Assembly: GCF_013085465.1 (NCBI RefSeq)
Contig: NZ_CP049838.1
Span: 3,410,001-3,474,000, forward strand
From: Streptomyces asoensis
GTDB taxonomy: Bacteria; Actinomycetota; Actinomycetes; Streptomycetales; Streptomycetaceae
Length of the DNA: 64,000 bases
Direction: 5' to 3'
The notes beneath the pieces were generated by a model. It worked only from the letters and a program-made list of their open reading frames with translations, did not search any database and had not been told where the DNA came from. The translations under genes and the position numbers were made by a program. Positions within the stretch are counted from its first letter, which is position 1. Every line of letters begins with the position of its first letter. Below are positions 42,528 through 51,576 of this stretch, one piece after another.

Positions 42528-44831
42528 TCAGTCGCGCCGAATCAACTCCGGATCGATCCGCCGCCCGACCAGCGGCAGCGCGCCGAGCGCGGCGACGACC
42601 ACGACGCCGAGCGCGGAGGCGAGAAGCAGCGGCAGCCCGGCCCCGTCCCAGAAGACGGCCCCGCCACCAGTCACCAGGTAACTGGACTCCGCCATCTTCC
42701 CGGTCACCACCGCGAGCACGAGCCCGACGGCCAGGGGCAACACGACCTGCGCGACCTGAACGGCCCGGAGTGTCCGAGGCCTGGCCCCGAGCAACGCCAG
42801 GGCAGTGACCTGCGGTCGGCGTTCCACGGCTCGATCGGTGGCGGCGACGAGGTACGCCGCCACCCCGATGATCAGGCCCAGGATCATGCCTACGGCGAGG
42901 AGGGTCTTGATGACGGTGATCTGCTGGAGAGCGGCGGCGTCCACGCCATCCGTCTCGACCTCGATCGTGGGGTCGACCCCGGCGATGCCTTCGAGTACGG
43001 AGCGAACGGTCTCGGGGGCGGCGCTGCTGAGGAGCTTGAGGGTGGCTCGGTCCTCGGGACGGAATCCGGCGGGGAACAGGGACGGTGGGATCAGAACAGC
43101 GCCGCTGCTGACCATCTGCGCTGCCGTGTCGTCGTGATACTTGATCGTCTGACGCGGCACCTGCACGTTGACGACCCGGCGCTTGCCTTCGGAGTTGCGC
43201 AGGTGGAAGGGGAAACTGCTTCCTGGCTTGCTGGACTCGTCGTAGGTGTGGTCCTGAACCATCAGCCGGGCCGGTCGTCCGTCGACGCAGTTCTCGACCA
43301 CGGACGCCATCCTGCGCAACTGTCCGCAGGTGGCGATCACGGCACTGATGCTCGTCCATTCATCACTGCCGGGTTCCGTCCAAGACTGCGTCTGAATGGC
43401 GTGGCTGCGGACGCCCGGGACCTTTGTGAGAGCCCGCTCCTTGTTCTCGGGAACATCGTCGAGCGCCATGGTGTAGAGCTGGACCGGCGAGGTGTTCTTG
43501 GACACCTGATTCAGCTCGATGAGCACGCCCTGCGTGAGCGACGCCGCGTAGACCAGCAGCACCAGGCCGGTCGCCACGCGGAGAGCACCGCCCGGTTCCA
43601 CTTCGTTGCGGCGCATGGCGAGACCAAGAGACAGCGAACCCGTGGCACGGGCAACCGTCCTGGCCAGGGCGCGCGAGAGGATCGGCAACGACAGCACGAG
43701 GCCGGTACCGACCAGCACGACGGCGAGCGGCATCAGAATCGCGGAGAACGACGTGTCCGTGGGTACGTTCCCCGTGGCGCCGGCCACGCAGTATCCGATG
43801 ACGATGCCCAGTCCAGGAACAAGCGGGAGCAGGCCCCACAGACGCGGCGGTTTCTCCACGGCACTGCGCCGCACGGCCAGCGGGTTGACCGCGGCCTTCT
43901 TCGCTCCGACCCGGCCCACGAACCAGGCAAGCGCCGGACAACCCACCAGACAGACGAGGAGCGCGGTCCCGGACAACGCGCCATCGGCCGGGTACCACTT
44001 GAACCCGGGCAGCCCCATCCGCGCCACCAGTTGGTTGACGACCCAATAGGCACCCAGACCGAGCACGGCTCCCAGCAACGCGGCAGCGACGGTCTCGGCC
44101 GCGTTGACACGCTGTGTGCCCTTTGTGCTCAGCCCGAGCAGGCGCAACGCGGCCAGCCGCCTCATACGGGAAGCGGCGGACAGCCGGGCACACACGGAAA
44201 GGAACACTGCCAGCGGCAGCAGTACGACACCTGCCAAGGTGAAGCGCAAAATGTCGAGCGTGGAGGGCTCCACGGTCGGGAAGCGCGCATATTTCCAACC
44301 GAATTCCGACAAGTGGCCACCCCCCTTGAGCTCTTCGGGTCTGGCGCCGACGTACGCGTAGAGCTCGTCAGGCTGGGCCAGCCCCTGGGCGGAGATGAGG
44401 CCGACCTCGTTCCCGGGCAGAAGTTGAGAAAGGCCGGGATCTCTGTTCAGCAGCTCGTGCAGCCGAGGGGATACGAACACCTCACCGGGGCCCGGAAGTT
44501 CAGGCAGGCCGGGTGGCGGGGTGATGGGCGCCGCGCCTGTCTGCGCGACGAAGATCCGGGTGAGGGGTTCGGAACCGTAGGGGTCCAGTCGGGTGAGGGC
44601 CAAGCCAGGCGCTCCCCTTGCTGTTGACGTGCAGCTACCTCGCCCATTTGAGCAATCTGGCTCACGGGCGGCCTTGCGGGCGTCCTGCGCGGCCAGGATG
44701 CCCGGAATCGCGAGTACAACAGCCAGACAGCACACCCCGATCGCGCTGCCCACCACCATGAGCAGGAATCGAATGCGGGCGCCCCGGTCGCTGCCCAGCA
44801 ATAGCCGCAATCCCAGTAGAAGTTCTTTCAC
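42528..44831 (-). CDS. FtsX-like ABC transporter permease
   Basis: A 767-residue permease with two FtsX domains. An N-terminal helix (FLLMVVGSAIGVCCLAVVLA) is followed by a large extracytoplasmic domain (~60-220), three helices, a middle pair, a second extracytoplasmic domain (~450-620), and three C-terminal helices. This is the layout of MacB-like type VII transporters that work by mechanotransmission on the outer face. Two Cys (PDCSNGRGSC) lie in the first extracellular loop. ATG 44831 overlaps the ATPase stop by 4 bases. Probable substrate: a peptide or lipoprotein; the small secreted protein upstream is a candidate. Confidence 0.9.
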   Translation of the reverse strand: MKELLLGLRLLLGSDRGARIRFLLMVVGSAIGVCCLAVVLAIPGILAAQDARKAAREPDCSNGRGSCTSTARGAPGLALTRLDPYGSEPLTRIFVAQTGAAPITPPPGLPELPGPGEVFVSPRLHELLNRDPGLSQLLPGNEVGLISAQGLAQPDELYAYVGARPEELKGGGHLSEFGWKYARFPTVEPSTLDILRFTLAGVVLLPLAVFLSVCARLSAASRMRRLAALRLLGLSTKGTQRVNAAETVAAALLGAVLGLGAYWVVNQLVARMGLPGFKWYPADGALSGTALLVCLVGCPALAWFVGRVGAKKAAVNPLAVRRSAVEKPPRLWGLLPLVPGLGIVIGYCVAGATGNVPTDTSFSAILMPLAVVLVGTGLVLSLPILSRALARTVARATGSLSLGLAMRRNEVEPGGALRVATGLVLLVYAASLTQGVLIELNQVSKNTSPVQLYTMALDDVPENKERALTKVPGVRSHAIQTQSWTEPGSDEWTSISAVIATCGQLRRMASVVENCVDGRPARLMVQDHTYDESSKPGSSFPFHLRNSEGKRRVVNVQVPRQTIKYHDDTAAQMVSSGAVLIPPSLFPAGFRPEDRATLKLLSSAAPETVRSVLEGIAGVDPTIEVETDGVDAAALQQITVIKTLLAVGMILGLIIGVAAYLVAATDRAVERRPQVTALALLGARPRTLRAVQVAQVVLPLAVGLVLAVVTGKMAESSYLVTGGGAVFWDGAGLPLLLASALGVVVVAALGALPLVGRRIDPELIRRD

Positions 44832-45496
44832 GATGCTTCCCGTACCTGCGCCGTGAGCACGCCGTCACACATGACATAGCGATCGTCCGCCCGATCCGCC
44901 ACCTGCGTGTCATGAGTCACGAGCACCACAGCGGTGCCTTGTGACCGCGCCAGGCTGAGAAACTCCTCCAGGACAGACGACGCATTGCTGCTGTCGAGCG
45001 AGCCGGTGGGCTCATCTGCGAAGATGACGGCAGGCTTGTGCACCAATGCCCTTGCGACTGCGACACGTTGGCTTTGCCCTCCAGACACCTGCGACGGACG
45101 CCGTCCGCGTAGATCTGCGAGACCGAGCCGCCCCAGGATCTCACCGGCCGCAGCGAGGGCTTCAGCCTTGCGCTGTCCAGCCAGTCTCAGCGGCAGCGCA
45201 GCGTTCTCCTCTACCGTCAGCTCGGGTAGAAGTTCACCGTATTGAAAGACGAATCCGAACCGCTCGCGACGAAGCATGCTCAGTTCCTCGTCGTTGAGAG
45301 TCCCGAGGGATTGCCCATCGAAACGGACCTCGCCGCGCGACACCGGGAGCACCCCGGCCAGGCAATAGAGCAGTGACGACTTCCCTGACCCGCTTTGTCC
45401 CGTGATCGCCGCAACCTGCCCCCGCCTCAGCGAGAACTCCACGTTCCGGACAGCCGTCGTCTCACCGTAGAGGAGGTCAACCCCTTTGGCAGACAA
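44828..45496 (-). CDS. ABC transporter ATP-binding protein (LolD/MacB type)
   Basis: A 222-residue ATPase: Walker A GQSGSGKS, Q-loop FQYGELLPELT, signature VSGGQSQRVAVARAL, Walker B VIFADEPTGSLD and the switch His in VLVTHD. All are intact. It pairs with the FtsX-type permease. No ATG or GTG opens the frame: a stop lies 11 codons upstream. The TTG at 45496 is the only standard start, but GGGAG is spaced better for an ATC at 45514, which would add six residues and give the typical length of this family. Start therefore uncertain. Confidence 0.88.
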   Translation of the reverse strand: MSAKGVDLLYGETTAVRNVEFSLRRGQVAAITGQSGSGKSSLLYCLAGVLPVSRGEVRFDGQSLGTLNDEELSMLRRERFGFVFQYGELLPELTVEENAALPLRLAGQRKAEALAAAGEILGRLGLADLRGRRPSQVSGGQSQRVAVARALVHKPAVIFADEPTGSLDSSNASSVLEEFLSLARSQGTAVVLVTHDTQVADRADDRYVMCDGVLTAQVREAS

Positions 45497-45535
45497 GACT
45501 TCTGACGTATTGATCTCATTCTCCCATCAAAGGAA

Positions 45536-45563
45536 CGAGCCCAGGTATATGCACCTGGGCTCG
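45536..45563 (-). terminator. Hairpin between small secreted gene and ABC genes
   Basis: An 11-bp stem (45536-45546 with 45553-45563, arm CGAGCCCAGGT) and six-base loop, 15 bases past the secreted-protein stop and 22 bases before the possible ATC start of the ATPase. Likely attenuator: high secreted protein, lower transporter. Confidence 0.7.
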
Positions 45564-45578
45564 AGAAGGTGGACAGAC

Positions 45579-46007
45579 TCAGCCACGGTCCCAGTCGTGC
45601 GTGAAGGTCTCGAGAGGTGCACAGTTGTCCGGACGGAGGGTGCCCCGGTCGCGACACACTCGGAGCTTCGCCCTGCTGATGTATCGCTGAGCACCGTCCC
45701 AATTCGACTGGTGCAGTCGAACCGAACTCCGCTGCTTTCCGTAGTACCTCACCCAGTCGTGCCCCTGGACCTGGACCTCGACATAGACGTTGTGGCGGTC
45801 TCCAGCAATCGTGTCAGTGATCCGCCCCCACCATTCGAAGGCACCGTGATTTACGCCGGGACGGTTGAGCTTGTAATACCCCCCGCTGAATTCAACGCCC
45901 GCCGATTCGAGGTGCGGGATACCCCCCTCCGCCGGCGAAGCAACTGCCGCCACCGCCCCGCCGAACATCAGACCAACCGCAGCCAAGCCGAGCACTGCCC
46001 TCTTCAT
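45579..46007 (-). CDS. Small secreted protein, unknown family
   Basis: A 142-residue precursor with signal peptide (MKRAVLGLAAVGLMFGGAVA) cut near AVASPA. The mature part of about 115 residues is rich in Trp, Tyr and His (FEWWGRITD, GHDWVRYYGKQ, HQSNWDGAQRY), with two Cys (LRVCRDRG, DNCAPL) close together near the C-terminus. It looks like a small beta-barrel inhibitor or immunity-like fold, but I do not recognise it. ATG 46007 follows GGAGG by four bases. It is first in a likely operon with the ATPase and permease. GC is lower than in neighbours. Confidence 0.78.
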   Translation of the reverse strand: MKRAVLGLAAVGLMFGGAVAAVASPAEGGIPHLESAGVEFSGGYYKLNRPGVNHGAFEWWGRITDTIAGDRHNVYVEVQVQGHDWVRYYGKQRSSVRLHQSNWDGAQRYISRAKLRVCRDRGTLRPDNCAPLETFTHDWDRG

Positions 46008-46169
46008 GCATGCCTCCGTAACCATCAGCGACGCGACCATCGCCAGGAGTAACGGACTGTAGCGGCACGTAAGTTGACAGAAACGATCTATCGCCCCACA
46101 ACCATCACATCAGGCGATCGACTTCCAGCCACGGCGCCACAAAAAGGTCACCATCGCGCCACCGGCAGG

Positions 46170-48149
46170 TCAGGACGCCGCCCAGGTGAGGGTTTGGGAG
46201 CCGTGCAGGTGGGCGTAGGTGCCGCCGTGGGCGAGGAGGTCGTCGTGGCGGCCCGTCTCCACGAGGTGGCCGCGGTCGACGACGAGGATGCGGTCGGCGT
46301 CGGGAGCCAGGTTGAGGTCGTGCGTGATCATGATGGTGGTGCGGCCCGCCATGAGTCGGCGCAGCGGTTCGACGATGCGCCGCGTGGCGATCGCGTCCAG
46401 TCCGGTGGTCGGTTCGTCGAGGACGAGGACCGGCGCGTCGCGCAGCACGGCCCGCGCGATGGCGAGGCGCTGTAGCTGGCCGCCGGACAGCCGTGCGGAG
46501 TTGGGGTCGATCCAGGTGTCGTAGCCCTCGGGCAGCGCGGTGATGAACTCGTGCGCGTCGGCCGCCCGGGCCGCCTCCTCGATGGCGTGGTCACTCGCGC
46601 CGGGCCGCCCGCAGGCGATGTTCGCGCGGACCGTGTCGTGCAGGACGAGGGTCTCCTGCGGCAGCAGCGTGACGTACTCGCGCAGCCGCTCGAGCGGGAA
46701 GTCGTGCAGCGGGATGCCGTCCAGGAGGACGGAGCCGGCGTCGGGGTCGTAGAAGCGGAGGAGGAGTTTGGAGACCGTCGACTTGCCCGCGCCGCTCGGG
46801 CCGGTGATGATCACCAGCTCTCCCGGCCGCGCGGTGAAGGTCAGCGATTCGAGGGCCGTGGTCGGTGCGCCCGGGTAGCGGAAGGAGACGTCGTGCAGCT
46901 CGACGAAGCCGTCGGGGCGTCCGGTCTCCCGCCGGGTGGAGCCGGCTCGGTCCGCGACGGCGGGCCGGGTGTCCAGCACCTCGACGAGCCGTTCGGCGCC
47001 GGCGGTGGCGGCGGAGATCAGGAGGCCGAGCTGGGCGAGGCTGCGGATGGGCGGGTAGAGGTAGCTGAGGAGGGCGGCGAAGGCGAGCAGTTGCCCGAGC
47101 GTCATCTGGCCCTCGGAGATCTCCCAGACCCCGATGCCGATCACGGCCAGGACGCACACGGTCTCGATGACCTGGACGAGTTGCCCGTACGCCTGGTTGA
47201 GGCGGGCCGAGCGGACGGCGGCCCGGAACCACGCCGTCGCCTCCCGGCTCAGCCGGCGGCGCTCGGCGTCCTGGCGGCCGTACGCCTGGGTGAGGACGAG
47301 GTTGCCGAGCGACTCCTCCACCACGGAGGTGACCGCGCCGTCGGCGACCCGGCCCTCGCGTGCGACGGACCGGACGCCGGCGGCGAACTTGCGGGCGGCG
47401 AGCCAGAAGAGAGGGGCGAGGACGAAGGTCGCCGCCGCGAGTTCCCAGCGCAGCCAGAACGCGGCCGCCGCGTAGAAGACGGCACTGAACAACGCGGACG
47501 CCGTGCCGATCAACCCGGAGACGGCCATCTGCTCGATGGCCTCGACGTCGCCGGTCAGCCGGGAGAGCAGATCTCCCTGGCGGTGGCGCTGGAAGAAGTG
47601 CGGGGGCAGTTTCTGCACATGGTCGAAGACGTGCTCGCGCAGCCGCATCACGAACCGTTCCGACACCCAGACGGCGAGGGAGCCGCCCGCGTACCCGACG
47701 GCCGCGCCCACCACGGCGATGCCGAGCCACTGGGCCGCCGGGGACCAGAAGGCGTCCAGTGAGCCCTTCTGGAGCGCGTTGTCGGTGAGGTCGCCGAACA
47801 GCAGGATCGCGGCGGTCTCGGCGAGCGCGCCCAGCACGGTGCAGAGCCAGACGCCCACGAGCCAGCGGCGCAGCCCCTTGGTCATGGGCCAGAAGCGGCG
47901 GAAGGCGGTGCGGGGCGAGAGGGCGGGGGGCACCGGGGGCGTGCCGTTGTGGTCGCCGGGGACTTCATCCGTGCCACGGGTGGCATCCGTGCCATGGGTG
48001 TCGCGGGGGGCGTGGGCGTGACGGGGGTCATGGGTGTCGCGGGGGGCGTGGGCGACACCCACTATCGGCAGGCCGTATTCGGACAGTTCCATACCCGGTG
48101 GGATATGCCGAGGATAATCGGCCCCTGAATACTTCTCGGGCGCACGCAT
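46170..48149 (-). CDS. ABC exporter (fused membrane and ATPase domains)
   Basis: A 659-residue homodimeric exporter. A head of about 75 residues is His/Asp/Pro-rich (HAPRDTHDPRHAHAPRDTHG) and has no family counterpart. The membrane domain begins near RRWLVGVWLCTVLGALAETA and has six helices. In the ATPase domain, Walker A is GPSGAGKS, the signature LSGGQLQRLAIARA, Walker B VLVLDEPTTGLD, and the switch His lies in MITHDL. No C39 peptidase. The ATG at 48149 follows GAGGGGAG. It lies downstream of a 54-residue gene and a strong hairpin on the same strand, so export of that peptide is a reasonable hypothesis. Confidence 0.92.
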   Translation of the reverse strand: MRAPEKYSGADYPRHIPPGMELSEYGLPIVGVAHAPRDTHDPRHAHAPRDTHGTDATRGTDEVPGDHNGTPPVPPALSPRTAFRRFWPMTKGLRRWLVGVWLCTVLGALAETAAILLFGDLTDNALQKGSLDAFWSPAAQWLGIAVVGAAVGYAGGSLAVWVSERFVMRLREHVFDHVQKLPPHFFQRHRQGDLLSRLTGDVEAIEQMAVSGLIGTASALFSAVFYAAAAFWLRWELAAATFVLAPLFWLAARKFAAGVRSVAREGRVADGAVTSVVEESLGNLVLTQAYGRQDAERRRLSREATAWFRAAVRSARLNQAYGQLVQVIETVCVLAVIGIGVWEISEGQMTLGQLLAFAALLSYLYPPIRSLAQLGLLISAATAGAERLVEVLDTRPAVADRAGSTRRETGRPDGFVELHDVSFRYPGAPTTALESLTFTARPGELVIITGPSGAGKSTVSKLLLRFYDPDAGSVLLDGIPLHDFPLERLREYVTLLPQETLVLHDTVRANIACGRPGASDHAIEEAARAADAHEFITALPEGYDTWIDPNSARLSGGQLQRLAIARAVLRDAPVLVLDEPTTGLDAIATRRIVEPLRRLMAGRTTIMITHDLNLAPDADRILVVDRGHLVETGRHDDLLAHGGTYAHLHGSQTLTWAAS

Positions 48150-48207
48150 ATTTCTCCCCTCACATTCGACCGGGTGCACAGTGTTTCCGTTACTTCGCCC
48201 GATCGGC

Positions 48208-48239
48208 GGGAGGGCCGCCGGAACACCGGCGGCCCTCCC
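48208..48239 (-). terminator. Strong hairpin between 54-residue gene and ABC exporter
   Basis: A perfect 14-bp G/C stem (GGGAGGGCCGCCGG at 48208-48221 with its complement at 48226-48239) and a 4-base loop. On the minus strand it follows the small gene by 41 bases and precedes the exporter start by 58. A terminator or attenuator. Confidence 0.85.
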
Positions 48240-48280
48240 CTTTCACCAGAGATTTCCAGGGCTTTCCAGGGATTTCTCGG

Positions 48281-48445
48281 TCAGACGCCGGGCCGCTGAG
48301 GCACGGGCTCACCGGGACGCGGACGACGGCGCCTCGACTGCTGGGCGGGCGGGGGAACCTGACCGGGATTCGGGTTCGGGTTGGCGTTCGCATTCGCGTC
48401 CGCGTTCCGCCGAGGGCCGAGCGGTGCAATCACCCTGAAGCTCAT
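48281..48445 (-). CDS. Small 54-residue gene, possible exported or ribosomal peptide precursor
   Basis: A short gene with excellent start signals: AGAAGGAG then TCGCT and ATG at 48445. It begins MSFRVIAPLGPRRN, continues with an alternating Asn-Ala then Asn-Pro run (residues 18-27), a Pro/Gln segment, an Arg-rich block (SRRRRPRPG) and ends PQRPGV. No signal peptide and no Cys, Ser or Thr-rich core, so lanthipeptide or lasso classes do not fit obviously. A hairpin and then an ABC exporter follow on the same strand. No modification enzyme is adjacent. It could be a RiPP or signalling peptide, or a small conserved protein of unknown role. Confidence 0.6.
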   Translation of the reverse strand: MSFRVIAPLGPRRNADANANANPNPNPGQVPPPAQQSRRRRPRPGEPVPQRPGV

Positions 48446-48724
48446 AGCGACTCCTTCTGAGTTTGCAGCATCTGCACGGGAAGGGAATTCCGTACGAGCA
48501 GGTCATGGATCAGAGTCGTCACCCTGAGCGATCCCGCTGCCCGATGAGAAGGAACTTAACACGCCCCGTCAGGACCCGAAGAGAAAACTCAGAATTCAAT
48601 GCGCGAAAACATGCTGTGAAAACCTTGTATTTTCCTTGGTATTTATTAGGAGTGCCGCATTGACCTGCGCGAATTGATCAGCACGGCGGCCGGCGCGGGA
48701 GAACAGTGCAGGCGGACAGCGCAA
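48446..48724. other. AT-rich intergenic region upstream of the 54-residue gene
   Basis: I see no gene on either strand here. GC drops sharply between 48590 and 48670, unusual for this genome. It is the only place for the promoter of the 54-residue gene. An open frame on the plus strand ending at 48663 has no ribosome site and no protein-like pattern. Confidence 0.5.
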
Positions 48725-48757
48725 GAGGACGGCACCCCCGCACAGGGTGCCGTCCTC
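48725..48757 (-). terminator. ppdK terminator
   Basis: A perfect 13-bp stem (GAGGACGGCACCC at 48725-48737 with GGGTGCCGTCCTC at 48745-48757), about 70 bases beyond the ppdK stop. Confidence 0.85.
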
Positions 48758-48828
48758 CGTGGTGCGCCGGGGCCGTCGCCGATCGGTGAGGGTCGGGGAC
48801 CGGCGGCGGCTCCGGGGTTATCGGGGCG

Positions 48829-51576
48829 TCAGCGGTGGTCGCTTCCCGCCGACTGCGAGGCCGCCCGGCCCGCCTCCAGCCGTGCCACCGGGATCCGGAA
48901 CGGCGAGCAGGAGACGTAGTCGAGTCCCACCTCGTGGAAGAAGTGGACGGACTCCGGGTCGCCGCCGTGCTCGCCGCAGACGCCGAGCTTCAGGTCGGGG
49001 CGGGTGGCGCGGCCGGCCTCCACCGCCAGCTTCACCAGGGAACCCACGCCGTCCCGGTCGATCGTCTCGAACGGGCTGACGCCGAAGATGCCCTTCTCCA
49101 GGTAGGCCGTGAAGAAGGAGGCCTCGACGTCGTCGCGGCTGAAGCCCCACACGGTCTGGGTCAGGTCGTTCGTGCCGAAGGAGAAGAACTGCGCCGCCTC
49201 GGCGATCTGACCGGCGGTGAGCGCGGCGCGCGGCAGCTCGATCATCGTGCCGATCGAGAGCTTCAGCTGGACGCCGGTCGCCGCCTCCACCTCCGCGATG
49301 ACCTCGTCGGCCTCCTCGCGGACGATCTCCAGCTCCTGGACCGTGCCGACGAGCGGGATCATGATCTCCGCGCGCGGGTCGCCCTTCGCCGTCTTGCGCT
49401 CGGCCGCGGCCTCGGCGATCGCCCGTACCTGCATGGTGAACAGGCCGGGGATGACCAGGCCGAGGCGTACGCCGCGCAGGCCCAGCATCGGGTTCTGCTC
49501 GTGCAGGCGGTGGACGGCCTGGAGGAGCCGGAGTTCGTTCTCGTGGGGCTCCTGACGGGACTCCGCCAGGGCCACGCGGACCGACAGCTCGGTGATGTCG
49601 GGCAGGAACTCGTGCAGGGGCGGGTCCAGGAGCCGGACCGTGACCGGGAGTCCGTCCATCGCCGAGAACAGCTCCACGAAGTCCTGCTTCTGGAGCGGCA
49701 GGAGTGCCTTCAGCGACTCCTCGCGCTCGGTCTCCGTGTCCGCGAGGATCAGGCGCTCGACCAGCTCACGACGGTCGCCGAGGAACATGTGCTCCGTACG
49801 GCACAGACCGATGCCCTGGGCGCCGAAGCGGCGGGCGCGCAGCGCGTCCTCGGCGTTGTCGGCGTTGGCGCGTACGCGCAGGCGGCGCTTGCGGTCGGCG
49901 AACGCCATGATCCGGTGCACGGCCTCGACCAGCTCGTCGGCGTCGTTGGCGCCCGCGTGCATCCGGCCCTCGAAGTACTCCACGACGGGGGACGGGACCA
50001 CCGGGACCTCGCCCAGGTAGACCTTGCCGCTCGAGCCGTCGATGGAGATCAGGTCGCCTTCCTCGACGACATGGCCGCCCGGCACCGTCATCCGGCGGCG
50101 CTTGGTGTCGACCTCGAGCTCCTCGGCACCGCAGACACAGGTCTTGCCCATGCCGCGGGCCACCACGGCCGCGTGGGAGGTCTTGCCGCCGCGCGAGGTC
50201 AGGATGCCCTCGGCCGCGATCATGCCGTCCAGGTCGTCGGGGTTGGTCTCGCGGCGGACCAGGATGACCTTCTCGCCGGAGCGGGACCACTTGACGGCCG
50301 TGTACGAGTCGAAGACCGCCTTGCCGACCGCCGCGCCCGGCGATGCCGCGATGCCCCGGCCGACCTGCTGGACCTTCGCCTCGTCGTCGAAGCGCGGGAA
50401 CATCAGCTGGGCGAGCTGGGCGCCGGTGACCCGCTGGAGCGCCTCGGCCTCGTCGATCAGGCCCTGGTCGACGAGCTGGGTGGCGATGCGGAAGGCCGCG
50501 CCCGCCGTGCGCTTGCCGACACGGGTCTGGAGCATCCACAGCTGACCGCGCTCGATGGTGAACTCGATGTCGCAGAGGTCCTTGTAGTGGTTCTCCAGCG
50601 TCTCCATGATCTGCATCAGCTGGTCGTACGACTTCTTGTCGATCGACTCCAGCTCGGCGAGCGGGACGGTGTTGCGGATGCCCGCCACCACGTCCTCGCC
50701 CTGGGCGTTCTGGAGGTAGTCGCCGTAGACGCCCTGGTGGCCGGAGGCGGGGTCGCGGGTGAACGCCACGCCGGTGCCCGAGTCGGGGCCCAGGTTGCCG
50801 AAGACCATCGAGCAGACGTTGACGGCCGTGCCCAGGTCGCCGGGGATGCGCTCCTGGCGGCGGTAGAGTTTCGCGCGGTCGGTGTTCCAGGAGTCGAAGA
50901 CCGCGTGGATGGCGAGGTCCATCTGCTCGCGCGGGTCCTGCGGGAAGTCACGGCCGGCCTCGGTCTTGACGATCCGCTTGAACTTGGTGACCAGCTTCTT
51001 GAGGTCGGCCGCCTCCAGCTCGGTGTCGACCGTGACCTTCTTCGCGGTCTTCGCCGCCTCCAGCGCGTCCTCGAAGAGCTCGCCCTCGACGCCGAGGACC
51101 GTCTTGCCGAACATCTGGATCAGGCGGCGGTAGGAGTCCCAGGCGAAACGGTCGTCGCCGGCCTGCTTGGCGAGGCCCTGGACCGACTTGTCGGAGAGGC
51201 CGATGTTGAGGACCGTGTCCATCATTCCGGGCATCGAGAACTTGGCGCCGGAGCGGACCGAGACCAGCAGCGGGTCGTCGGCCTGGCCGAGCTTCTTGCC
51301 CATGCGCTGCTCCAGCGCGTCGAGGTGCGCACTCACCTCGTCACGCAGTGCCGCCGGCTCCTCGCCGCTGTCGAGGTAGACCTTGCAGGCCTCGGTGGTG
51401 ATGGTGAAGCCCGGAGGGACGGGAAGGCCCAGGTTGGTCATCTCGGCGAGGTTCGCGCCCTTGCCGCCGAGGAGGTCCTTGAGCTCCTTGTTGCCCTCGG
51501 TGAAGTCGTAGACGAACTTCACGCCCTCAACGGTCGCGGCCTGCTCGGCTACCTGGAGATCTTTGTTTTCCGACAC
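48829..51576 (-). CDS. ppdK: Pyruvate, phosphate dikinase
   Basis: A 915-residue enzyme interconverting pyruvate, ATP and phosphate with phosphoenolpyruvate, AMP and pyrophosphate. The N-terminal ATP-grasp domain starts at VYDFTEGNKELKDLLGGKGA. The phosphohistidine domain has the catalytic His in GGKTSHAAVVARGMGK. The C-terminal PEP-binding barrel shows GIGLCRTEHMF and SFGTNDLTQTVWG, with the proton-donor Cys in LGVCGEHGG. Full length for the family. GTG 51576 is placed after GAGGAG; longer frames upstream look non-coding. A gluconeogenic or anaplerotic role, free of PEP synthase. The upstream gap holds several inverted repeats. Confidence 0.96.
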   Translation of the reverse strand: MSENKDLQVAEQAATVEGVKFVYDFTEGNKELKDLLGGKGANLAEMTNLGLPVPPGFTITTEACKVYLDSGEEPAALRDEVSAHLDALEQRMGKKLGQADDPLLVSVRSGAKFSMPGMMDTVLNIGLSDKSVQGLAKQAGDDRFAWDSYRRLIQMFGKTVLGVEGELFEDALEAAKTAKKVTVDTELEAADLKKLVTKFKRIVKTEAGRDFPQDPREQMDLAIHAVFDSWNTDRAKLYRRQERIPGDLGTAVNVCSMVFGNLGPDSGTGVAFTRDPASGHQGVYGDYLQNAQGEDVVAGIRNTVPLAELESIDKKSYDQLMQIMETLENHYKDLCDIEFTIERGQLWMLQTRVGKRTAGAAFRIATQLVDQGLIDEAEALQRVTGAQLAQLMFPRFDDEAKVQQVGRGIAASPGAAVGKAVFDSYTAVKWSRSGEKVILVRRETNPDDLDGMIAAEGILTSRGGKTSHAAVVARGMGKTCVCGAEELEVDTKRRRMTVPGGHVVEEGDLISIDGSSGKVYLGEVPVVPSPVVEYFEGRMHAGANDADELVEAVHRIMAFADRKRRLRVRANADNAEDALRARRFGAQGIGLCRTEHMFLGDRRELVERLILADTETEREESLKALLPLQKQDFVELFSAMDGLPVTVRLLDPPLHEFLPDITELSVRVALAESRQEPHENELRLLQAVHRLHEQNPMLGLRGVRLGLVIPGLFTMQVRAIAEAAAERKTAKGDPRAEIMIPLVGTVQELEIVREEADEVIAEVEAATGVQLKLSIGTMIELPRAALTAGQIAEAAQFFSFGTNDLTQTVWGFSRDDVEASFFTAYLEKGIFGVSPFETIDRDGVGSLVKLAVEAGRATRPDLKLGVCGEHGGDPESVHFFHEVGLDYVSCSPFRIPVARLEAGRAASQSAGSDHR

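Noticed and set aside
48463-48663. 66-codon plus-strand frame opposite the 54-residue gene promoter
   Set aside because: TTG start, no ribosome site, no signal peptide or protein-like pattern; AT-rich region more likely promoter.
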